Shown here one piece after another: positions 1 through 4,863 of a stretch of 5,015 nt of DNA (the stretch's first letter is position 1; each line of letters opens with the position of its first letter). A program made the translations under genes and the position numbers. Under the pieces are notes generated by a model. The model was not told the origin of the DNA, ran no database searches, and saw only the letters and a list, made by a program, of their open reading frames with translations. The stretch comes from Flavobacteriales bacterium (lineage in GTDB: Bacteria; Bacteroidota; Bacteroidia; Flavobacteriales_D; Sanyastnellaceae), in the NCBI GenBank assembly GCA_015660615.1, contig DQKQ01000259.1, positions 1 through 5,015 of the forward strand, given 5' to 3'.

Positions 1-275
1 ATTCCATTTTCGGCATCTATTGATCCGATGACATTGATTTTATAACCCTGTTTCTCGCAAAACTTCTTGACATAAGGGAATAATCCCAAATATATTTTAC
101 CAGTAGCAGGACTGAATAAATGTACACGACCGGACCAGATACGATTTTGCACCGCCCGCATATATCTTGCATTTGGTACTTCAAACGAGAAGAACTCATA
201 TAGTTCTTTAGCAATGCTAGGTTCGCATTGTATTCGGATATAAATTTCATTGAACTTCTCAATATTGATTTCCAT
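1..275 (-). CDS. uvsW: UvsW recombination helicase, N-terminal part (runs off the window)
   Basis: UvsW is the T4-family superfamily 2 helicase that unwinds R-loops and branched DNA and moves Holliday junctions during recombination-dependent replication. Only the first 91 codons plus two bases are present; the helicase motifs would lie beyond base 1. I translated this frame by hand. It starts MEINIEKFNEIYIRIQCEPS and continues with ELYEFFSFE (residues 24-32), WSGRVHLF (47-54) and FPYVKKFCEKQGYK (66-79). These match the T4 UvsW N-terminal DNA-binding domain as I recall it (RIDCEES, LRDFFSFE, WDGRIRLL, IKKFCDNFGYK) in the same order and spacing. The ATG overlaps the uvsY stop codon as TAATG, and the only Shine-Dalgarno-like sequence (GGTGAG, 278-283) is just 2 nt from the ATG, so translational coupling to uvsY is likely. 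A late promoter lies about 38 nt upstream, which fits the late expression of uvsW known in T4. The edge truncation is a window effect, not a mutation. Confidence 0.93.
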   Translation of the reverse strand, partial: MEINIEKFNEIYIRIQCEPSIAKELYEFFSFEVPNARYMRAVQNRIWSGRVHLFSPATGKIYLGLFPYVKKFCEKQGYKINVIGSIDAENG

Positions 276-700
276 TACTCACCGTGTAAAAACATCTTCC
301 ATTTTATAGCATTATTTATAGTAAAAGACCTATTTGTTATTTGAGATAATGTACGGTTTGTATAGTCAACCATACTTTTCAAATAAGCCTCTTTCTGACT
401 CAATAACTGATATTCTTCATCAGCCTCAATGTACATCTGTACATCGTGTTTCAATACTTTCAAGTCAAATGGTTTCTCTCGATACACATCTGGATCAGCT
501 TTTCCAGTATAATATTCCCACTTATCTCTATACATAGTTTTTCTTTCATCTTCAGCCTTTTTTAGCTGTAGAGTAAATTGTGTATAGAAATTTAAATACT
601 TACCGTGTATCTGTGGAGTCCGAATGGCCTCCAAATCTAACTCAGTATCATCAATTCTCAAATCAATTTCAACTAACGATTGTAACTCACTAAACTGCAT
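275..700 (-). CDS. uvsY: UvsY recombination mediator protein
   Basis: UvsY binds single-stranded DNA and the UvsX recombinase. It helps UvsX displace gp32 and form filaments for strand exchange and replication restart. The protein has 141 residues (T4: 137). It aligns with T4 UvsY along its length: FSELQSLVEIDLRID at residues 3-17, the signature WEYYTGKADPD at 61-71 (T4 LDYYSGRGDGD) and RSFTINNAIKWKMFLHGE at the C-terminus (T4 RGFAIKHIQDMRAFEAGK). T4 Lys58 and Arg60, implicated in DNA binding, correspond to Arg58 and Lys60 here, so both positive charges are kept. The ATG follows a GGAG ribosome binding site (706-709) at 5 nt. The stop overlaps the uvsW start by one base. No strong host-type promoter is obvious directly upstream; instead a structured terminator-like element ends 6 nt before the ribosome binding site, so how uvsY is expressed is an open question. 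Confidence 0.95.
   Translation of the reverse strand: MQFSELQSLVEIDLRIDDTELDLEAIRTPQIHGKYLNFYTQFTLQLKKAEDERKTMYRDKWEYYTGKADPDVYREKPFDLKVLKHDVQMYIEADEEYQLLSQKEAYLKSMVDYTNRTLSQITNRSFTINNAIKWKMFLHGE
313..320 (-). promoter_or_regulatory. Late promoter for uvsW, inside the 3' end of uvsY
   Basis: The minus strand reads TATAAATA, an exact match to the T4 late-promoter -10 element recognised by RNA polymerase carrying gp55. With the usual start 6 nt after the motif, transcription would begin near base 307 and leave a 32-nt leader before the uvsW ATG. In T4, uvsW is a late gene, so the position makes sense. The motif lies within uvsY codons. Confidence 0.7.
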
Positions 701-714
701 TATATCTCCATATT

Positions 715-733
715 AAAAAAGAGGACAGATGAT
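715..733 (-). terminator. 3' half of a long stem followed by six U residues
   Basis: The 3' strand of the 11-bp P1 stem (720-730) runs straight into a U6 tract (720-715), the arrangement of an intrinsic terminator. It differs from a usual terminator because its partner strand lies about 84 nt upstream and the loop is itself folded. It could end the tail-gene transcript, end a discrete small RNA, or act as an attenuator before uvsY, whose ribosome binding site begins 6 nt later. Confidence 0.5.
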
Positions 734-825
734 CCTCCCACCCGGATTCAAAACATATATTGCTACTGGTGTAAACTATTAGAAAGTAGCTTAAAACATT
801 TCGGGCTGTATCAATCTGTCCTCTC
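715..825 (-). ncRNA. Predicted structured RNA of about 111 nt: small RNA or uvsY leader
   Basis: This is the whole space between the tail gene and uvsY apart from the flanking signals. On the minus strand an RNA starting at G825 would fold as nested helices. P1 is a perfect 11-bp stem, AGAGGACAGAU (824-814) with AUCUGUCCUCU (730-720). It is extended past a bulged U813 by GAU (812-810) with AUC (733-731). P2 is GCCCG (806-802) with CGGGU (744-740). P3 is GCUACU (790-785) with AGUAGC (767-762), with a 17-nt loop. The heptamer AUGUUUU occurs on both sides of P3 (799-793 and 756-750). Six U residues (720-715) follow P1 directly. A late-promoter motif upstream predicts a start at exactly 825. It does not fit a tRNA, and I recognise no known family. 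Fold and boundaries come from reading complementarity by eye; expression and function are unknown. Confidence 0.5.
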
Positions 826-830
826 AATTT

Positions 831-838
831 TATTTATA
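831..838 (-). promoter_or_regulatory. Late promoter overlapping the tail-gene stop codon
   Basis: The minus strand reads TATAAATA, and the tail gene's TAA stop (834-836) lies inside it. The expected start 6 nt downstream is G825, 1 nt before the first base of the 11-bp stem. The site would therefore drive the structured RNA, and uvsY by read-through. A chance match next to a stop codon in AT-rich DNA is possible, but the other four copies in this window also sit just upstream of genes. Confidence 0.6.
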
Positions 839-1415
839 CAGATTTGAATTCGTAGTACATATAAGCGAACTCAACTGTTGATGTTAAATATTCAACATCT
901 GGTTGTGTTTGAGTATATGTCAACCCACCCAATGATATTGGAAAAGCCTCGAAAAGTTTACATCTTACAATAGGATTATTCTTACTACTTAATATAGTAA
1001 TAATTATATCATCATATAAAATACGGTCACCCTTACGTTGATTCTGACCATCAGCACGTTCTTTTGATTTATACTGTGAATGCTTATATGGAAATCCCAT
1101 ATTAACCATCCATTCATATATTTCTTGAAAATTCTCTAATTCCTCATCAACGATAAACGTCATTGAAAAATTTTCATAGGTCAACGCATCACCGACCATA
1201 GGTATATTTGATAGACTACTAGGTCTATCAACTTGAGTCATAGTTACTCCAGGAACATTTATTTCCGTACAGAAATATTCTGATATAGGAAAGTTTGGAA
1301 GTAATACTCTAAACTGACTATTTTGTGCATAATCAAAAACCTTAGGTTGTCTAGATAAAGCCTTGACCGTACCAGTATTAGGATTTTGTTGTGCATCATA
1401 TGTTGCTTCTACCAT
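834..1415 (-). CDS. Tail-tube-fold tail protein, probably tail completion protein gp3
   Basis: This 193-residue protein resembles the tail-tube superfamily of contractile-tailed phages (gp19, gp54 and gp3 in T4). The features I rely on are FRVLLPNFP (35-43), INVPGVTM (52-59), a hydrophobic GDALTYENFSMTFIVDEELE stretch (75-94) and YEWMVNMGFP (100-109). A strand-rich C-terminal half follows, with a second conserved-looking stretch, FEAFPISLGGLTYT (155-168). The last 13 residues are rich in aromatics (FAYMYYEF). As I recall, marine T4-like phages place gene 3 between 23 and uvsY, and T4 gp3 (176 aa) is close in length. gp3 caps the tail tube and stabilises the sheath. A gp19-like tube subunit is the main alternative; the family is firmer than the exact role. 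There is no Shine-Dalgarno sequence before the ATG, and the late promoter is only 5 nt upstream, so the mRNA may be leaderless. The GC content is clearly lower than that of the capsid gene. Confidence 0.62.
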   Translation of the reverse strand: MVEATYDAQQNPNTGTVKALSRQPKVFDYAQNSQFRVLLPNFPISEYFCTEINVPGVTMTQVDRPSSLSNIPMVGDALTYENFSMTFIVDEELENFQEIYEWMVNMGFPYKHSQYKSKERADGQNQRKGDRILYDDIIITILSSKNNPIVRCKLFEAFPISLGGLTYTQTQPDVEYLTSTVEFAYMYYEFKSV

Positions 1416-1420
1416 ACTAC

Positions 1421-1428
1421 TATTTATA
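1421..1428 (-). promoter_or_regulatory. Late promoter for the tail gene, predicted leaderless
   Basis: The minus strand reads TATAAATA followed by GTAGT and then ATG. With the T4 late start 6 nt after the motif, +1 is the A of the ATG at 1415. The motif lies just downstream of the capsid gene's terminator, so the tail gene begins a new transcription unit. Confidence 0.7.
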
Positions 1429-1440
1429 ATGATTCAATCA

Positions 1441-1465
1441 AAAGAAAACCCCGCCGAAGCGGGGT
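1441..1465 (-). terminator. Intrinsic terminator of the major capsid gene
   Basis: The minus-strand RNA forms a 7-bp stem, ACCCCGC (1465-1459) with GCGGGGU (1454-1448). It is capped by a UUCG tetraloop closed by C-G, the very stable cUUCGg form. The U-rich tail UUUUCUUU (1448-1441) follows. It lies about 45 nt past the capsid gene's stop codon and separates that transcript from the tail gene. On the plus strand the same stem has a CGAA loop and no U-tail, so it is directional. Confidence 0.92.
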
Positions 1466-1473
1466 CTCTAAAC

Positions 1474-1505
1474 ATACTCTTATAATAGTTATTATTGTTG
1501 AGTAT
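1474..1505 (-). other. AT-rich hairpin between capsid stop codon and terminator
   Basis: ATACTC (minus strand, 1505-1500) pairs with GAGTAT (1479-1474). Inside it, ATAAT (1495-1491) pairs with ATTAT (1486-1482) around a 4-base loop. The hairpin starts 6 nt after the capsid stop codon and precedes the GC-rich terminator, so the capsid mRNA would carry two hairpins in its 3' untranslated region. It has no U-tract of its own. A role in RNA stability is possible but unproven. Confidence 0.35.
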
Positions 1506-1510
1506 TTTTA

Positions 1511-2818
1511 TTACATCAAATTGGCAACCTGAACACGCCTGTAATACATATTACGGTTAGTGGAACCAGGGTTGGTCAAGTCGATTACGCCATCGCCAGC
1601 AGATGTGGCAAACGGGTTAGCAACCATGCCGTACCGAGTTTTGAAGCCAATCTTCGGCTGGAATGTCTGTTCCCCAACGGCACGCACCATCTGGAGCGGG
1701 ACATACGGGCAATAGAATAAGCCAGCGTCATAAGGCGATGTACCCTTATACCCAACAACAAAGAACTTAGTAGCTGTGCTGTTGTTTGTATACGGGTCAA
1801 CATAGACTTTGAAACGACCATTTAGTGTACCTGCAAACGTAGAGCCTGTGTCATCAACATTCAAGTTGTTGGACAGACCAGAGGCGTTGTCAAGTAGACC
1901 GGCCATGGATAAAGCAGAAGCAACATCGGCATCACAGATGATGATGTTACCCTTACCGCGTCGTGTTTCCTGAGCAATGACATTAGCATCACGCTCAATC
2001 TGGAACATCATACCCTTAAACTTCTCAACAGACCAACGACCGTTGGAATCTGTATCAAGGTCAAAAATACCAGCAGTAGCTGTATTTGTCTGGGCACCAT
2101 TCTTCGAGGAAGAATAGATAGTCCGAACGACTTCACGGTTAATTTCCGCGAGGATCTCAGTGCTTAAAATATTAGCAAGCTCTGTTTCGGCGTCAAGACC
2201 ATGAATTGCTTTAAGGTCCTGAGCAAGTTCCATCGAATACTCAGCTTTGAGCGCACGGGACTTCGCAGTCACGGACACTTTATCAATGCTGAAAGCCATC
2301 TCGGCAAACGAGTTAGCTGTTGCATCACCCAAGGCTTCTGCCTGGGCTGTTGACATACCACCGACTGTGATGTGAGCAGACATATCAGACAGGACATCAG
2401 ACCCAGTATGGTCGATATTCTGTAGATCGCCGGCAGCATCTTCAGCCGCAAAGTCAGTGTCAGCTTCCGATGTGAAAGCTTCGGCACCACTTTGACTGGT
2501 ATAACGAGACTTCATCGCAAAGATAAGACCAACGGGTCCAGACATAGGCTGCACACCGCAGATATCATAAGCGATAAGGTTCGGCATTGATCGTCGGATC
2601 AATGAAATGAGGATTGGATCCCAGTTATCTACTGAACCACCAGTAGCGTTAGTCGGGGCGGCCTCATGAAGGAAAGCACGATCTTCTGTCATCGACTTTT
2701 CCTGGTTTTCTAGAATTACAGTTGTAACTGCGCGTTTATAAGCGTCTTTGATCTCTGGAAGATCAGCGTGCTCAAGTACTGGCTGCCACTTTTCCTGTAG
2801 TTGTTCTGAATTGAACAT
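1511..2818 (-). CDS. 23: Major capsid protein gp23
   Basis: gp23 forms the hexamers of the T4-type head shell (HK97 fold). The 435-residue protein carries family signatures: LPEIKDAYKRA and ILENQEK near the N-terminus, PNLIAYDICGVQPM (79-92), AKSRALKAEYSMELAQDL (185-202), LSTEILAEINREVV (218-231) and a C-terminal FQPKIGFKTRYGMVANPFA. The region between about 105 and 165 is much shorter than in T4 (521 aa in all), so the surface insertion domain is reduced or rebuilt. FLHE52-A53 matches the (L/I)xE rule for gp21 cleavage and aligns with the T4 site (FLTE-A). Mature protein would be 383 residues. The ATG follows AGGAGA (2827-2832) at an 8-nt spacing. Its own late promoter and terminator fit very high expression. 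GC content is visibly above the flanking genes, probably through codon selection. No recognised competitor for the identity. Confidence 0.98.
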   Translation of the reverse strand: MFNSEQLQEKWQPVLEHADLPEIKDAYKRAVTTVILENQEKSMTEDRAFLHEAAPTNATGGSVDNWDPILISLIRRSMPNLIAYDICGVQPMSGPVGLIFAMKSRYTSQSGAEAFTSEADTDFAAEDAAGDLQNIDHTGSDVLSDMSAHITVGGMSTAQAEALGDATANSFAEMAFSIDKVSVTAKSRALKAEYSMELAQDLKAIHGLDAETELANILSTEILAEINREVVRTIYSSSKNGAQTNTATAGIFDLDTDSNGRWSVEKFKGMMFQIERDANVIAQETRRGKGNIIICDADVASALSMAGLLDNASGLSNNLNVDDTGSTFAGTLNGRFKVYVDPYTNNSTATKFFVVGYKGTSPYDAGLFYCPYVPLQMVRAVGEQTFQPKIGFKTRYGMVANPFATSAGDGVIDLTNPGSTNRNMYYRRVQVANLM

Positions 2819-2847
2819 TATTAGTATCTCCTAATTTACTTTAGTAC

Positions 2848-2855
2848 TATTTATA
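2848..2855 (-). promoter_or_regulatory. Late promoter for the major capsid gene
   Basis: The minus strand reads TATAAATA in the 44-nt gap between gp22 and gp23. The expected start is A2842, giving a 24-nt leader that carries the AGGAGA ribosome binding site. There is no terminator between gp22 and gp23, so read-through from gp22 should add to this promoter. Confidence 0.82.
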
Positions 2856-2862
2856 TTAATTA

Positions 2863-4173
2863 TTATTTCTGCGCACGCTTTTCTTGCTTGCCGATTGCAG
2901 TCATATAAGCAGCCATATTAGAACTAATATCACCTTGTTCATGATACACTGGCGCTGCCACATCTTCATCTTCCTTTACTGTCCGTTGAAAATAACTCTC
3001 TTTAATCGTATTTAATTTATTACGATAATCTTCGCCACTCTCGTACCCAACACTTTCAGCCAGTCCAACAAATTTCTCTACTTCCGTATCCGCAAGGCCG
3101 GAAGCCACATCAATAAGAATTTCCTGTTGCTCTAACTCACCAACCTTCTGGTTAAGTTCAATATTCTTTTCTGTCTGCTCGTTCAGCTTGGCTTCCATTT
3201 CGTCAGCCTGCCTAGCAGCAGCATCAAGAATATCGTACTGCTCCTCGGGAACAGTGATATGATGTTCTTCAAACAAACCTTTAAGGCCTGTAATGAAATT
3301 CTCGGTGATTTCTGTTTTGAGTTTATGCTCAATCGCTACTTCATTCTGTTTCATCCACTCTTCCACGACATACGCAAGGTAAGAATCTACCTTATCAGAT
3401 GTTTCGGTAAGAGCTTCTGCAACATCACTCTGTAGTTTTTCTGCATATTCCTCTTCAAGCTTTTCAATTTCTACTTTGACTTTGGATTTAACCGCTGTCT
3501 CAAAAATGATAGCTGCTTTGTCTTTGAATTCCTCGGAAAGGTCCTCGCCGTCAACTAACGCAGTAACATCTTCTTTTACAGAAATATTCTTCATACGCTC
3601 TTCAATTTCTTTCTTTTTAGCTTCAAGTTCTTTTAACTCAGCATCATCTTTAGACTCAGAAACTTCTTCGTCACCTTTCAATGCAGCAGCAATTTTCTCA
3701 TGCACCGCACCTAGTTGTGATTTATTAAGTTTACTAAGACCTTCCATCTGCTTCGCTAAATCTTCAAGCATTTTTGCCTTGGTCATTCTGGCTTCCTCTA
3801 GTTGTTCTCCATCGTGATCCGACTCATCGCCAGCAGCGAGTTTCATCTTTTCACCTGGAGTAGCAGTTGCAGAACTTCCTGATTTGACTTTAGTTTCACT
3901 GCCAGCTGAATTCGTAGGTTTGGCTTTCTTAGCAGTAGTTTTACCATCAGCTGCATCGCCTAAATCTTCAGATTCATCTTTCAGTTCTGAACTATCGCCA
4001 CCACCTGACTTCAAAGGTTTCGCTTTGCCCGAGGGTGATTTCATCTTGGCTACGCCACCGACTTCTTCTACCTCTGTCAAATCTTCTATTTCCTTTTCCA
4101 TCGCAGTAACTTCGTTCTCAGTTAGTTCGGCATCTAGAAGCTCTTCCAACTTTGTATTAAGTTCTTCTGACAT
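2863..4173 (-). CDS. 22: Prohead core scaffolding protein gp22
   Basis: gp22 is the main component of the internal core that templates the T4-type prohead; gp21 later cuts it into small peptides. The 436-residue protein is highly charged and mostly helical. A coiled coil is likely at about 130-260 (many E/K heptad-like runs) and again at 318-350. The most family-typical stretch is VDSYLAYVVEEWM (262-274), followed by FITGLKGLFEEHHITVPEEQYD (first F at 293). Residues 43-126 are a low-complexity, probably disordered K/S/G/D-rich segment with an internal repeat. T4 gp22 is only 269 residues, so much of the extra length is this segment plus added coiled coil. Several (L/I)xE sequences (for example LTE at 17-19 and 32-34) could be gp21 sites. 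The start follows GGAGT (4184-4188) at 10 nt, and the gene ends with tandem TAA codons. It has its own late promoter. Confidence 0.95.
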   Translation of the reverse strand: MSEELNTKLEELLDAELTENEVTAMEKEIEDLTEVEEVGGVAKMKSPSGKAKPLKSGGGDSSELKDESEDLGDAADGKTTAKKAKPTNSAGSETKVKSGSSATATPGEKMKLAAGDESDHDGEQLEEARMTKAKMLEDLAKQMEGLSKLNKSQLGAVHEKIAAALKGDEEVSESKDDAELKELEAKKKEIEERMKNISVKEDVTALVDGEDLSEEFKDKAAIIFETAVKSKVKVEIEKLEEEYAEKLQSDVAEALTETSDKVDSYLAYVVEEWMKQNEVAIEHKLKTEITENFITGLKGLFEEHHITVPEEQYDILDAAARQADEMEAKLNEQTEKNIELNQKVGELEQQEILIDVASGLADTEVEKFVGLAESVGYESGEDYRNKLNTIKESYFQRTVKEDEDVAAPVYHEQGDISSNMAAYMTAIGKQEKRAQK

Positions 4174-4204
4174 TTTGGATTAGACTCCTATATTCGTTTT
4201 TTAT

Positions 4205-4212
4205 TATTTATA
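4205..4212 (-). promoter_or_regulatory. Late promoter for the scaffold gene
   Basis: The minus strand reads TATAAATA, 5 nt beyond the gp21 stop codon. The expected start is A4199, giving a 26-nt leader with the GGAGT ribosome binding site. It would boost scaffold output above that of the upstream protease, matching the high scaffold-to-protease ratio a prohead needs. Confidence 0.8.
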
Positions 4213-4216
4213 AAAA

Positions 4217-4861
4217 TTATAATTTAGAAACAAAATCTTCCCACGCAGCCATCGTTGCTTCTTGATGATTCTTACGCTTTTCTTTAATTTGCTTCATATA
4301 ATTTTCAATGTCTACTTCTTTAACGATACCATTGTCCCAGATCCACTCCTTGCCTTCCATGATACCTTCTACGAAAGCATTAGGAGCAGAAGGGTCTGCT
4401 ACGATATCAGCAGCCGTTGCGAGATAAAAGTCATCCCTTACATACTGCGCACCACCTTTAGGTTCTAATGAACCCATTCCTCTAGAGGAGACACCTAATT
4501 GAGCGCCTTCGTCTATAAGATTCTTTACAATCTTTCCATACGGAGTATCCATGATCTTCGCTTCACCCAGAAAATTAGAATCATCTGCATAAAGGTCTGT
4601 TATCATATGTGATACTCTTTCAAGATTAACTGTCGGACCATCTGGATGTCCTAACTCTCCAAACGCTCTTTTTTTCTGAATAAACTCTTTGTTGTATCGT
4701 TTTACTTCTTTCTGTAAAATAGGATACGGATATACTCGACCATTACGATTCTTTACATCGGCTTGAAGAAATACTCCACGAATTTTGTAATTCTTTCCAC
4801 CGCCTTCTGTGGCTTCTGTAATGAATTCGATATTCTCAATACTATCTGATATGAGTTTCAT
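4217..4861 (-). CDS. 21: Prohead core protease gp21
   Basis: gp21 is the serine protease of the T4-type prohead, related in fold to herpesvirus assembly proteases. It digests the scaffold, trims the capsid protein and finally cleaves itself, which clears space for DNA. The 214-residue protein (T4: 212) has IRGVFLQADVKNRNGRVYP (27-45), matching T4 IEGIFMQAEVVNRNKRLYP. It also has GELGHP (68-73), with catalytic His72 equivalent to T4 His85, and LGVSSRGMGSL (122-132), with catalytic Ser125 equivalent to T4 Ser140. DPSAPNAFV (156-164) matches T4 GPSAPDAWV. Both catalytic motifs are intact. The C-terminus from about 185 is a charged tail. The ATG follows GAGGAA (4870-4875) at 8 nt; this ribosome binding site lies inside the last codons of the upstream gene, whose stop is 2 nt away, so the two are probably coupled. 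It has no late-promoter motif of its own in the window. Confidence 0.97.
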   Translation of the reverse strand: MKLISDSIENIEFITEATEGGGKNYKIRGVFLQADVKNRNGRVYPYPILQKEVKRYNKEFIQKKRAFGELGHPDGPTVNLERVSHMITDLYADDSNFLGEAKIMDTPYGKIVKNLIDEGAQLGVSSRGMGSLEPKGGAQYVRDDFYLATAADIVADPSAPNAFVEGIMEGKEWIWDNGIVKEVDIENYMKQIKEKRKNHQEATMAAWEDFVSKL

Positions 4862-4863
4862 TT

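Noticed and set aside
17..262. Open minus-strand frame of 81 codons
   Set aside because: It overlaps uvsW in a different frame. The uvsW frame matches the T4 UvsW N-terminus in order and spacing and starts at the TAATG junction; this frame has no such support.
334..537. Plus-strand open frame of 67 codons inside uvsY
   Set aside because: Antisense to a well-supported gene, no ribosome binding site or promoter seen, and no recognisable protein features.
699..705. TATAAT sequence at the uvsY start codon as a host-type -10 box
   Set aside because: It overlaps the ATG, so transcription would start inside the gene, and no -35 element was seen at a suitable distance.
714..825. tRNA or decayed tRNA in the gap before uvsY
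   Set aside because: The TTTGAATCC stretch recalls a T-loop, but the bases around it cannot form a 5-bp T-stem, the outer stem is 11 bp rather than 7, there is no CCA-like end, and no D-arm or anticodon arm fits.
714..825. Hammerhead or other self-cleaving ribozyme in the same gap
   Set aside because: The CUGAUGA and GAAA core elements are not both present in a workable arrangement on either strand; GAAA occurs after GCCC but has no matching partner motif.
1585..1821. Second minus-strand frame within the capsid gene (also one at 2269-2490)
   Set aside because: Both are alternative-frame shadows of gp23; their sequences have the Arg/Ser/Leu-rich look of out-of-frame translation and no start signals.
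3476..4183. Two long plus-strand open frames (113 and 99 codons) opposite gp22
   Set aside because: Serine-, leucine- and phenylalanine-rich products are the expected antisense reading of a gene dominated by Glu and Lys codons, which rarely give stops on the opposite strand.
4262..4468. Plus-strand open frame of 68 codons opposite gp21
   Set aside because: Antisense to the protease, whose catalytic motifs are intact; no ribosome binding site and no recognisable product.
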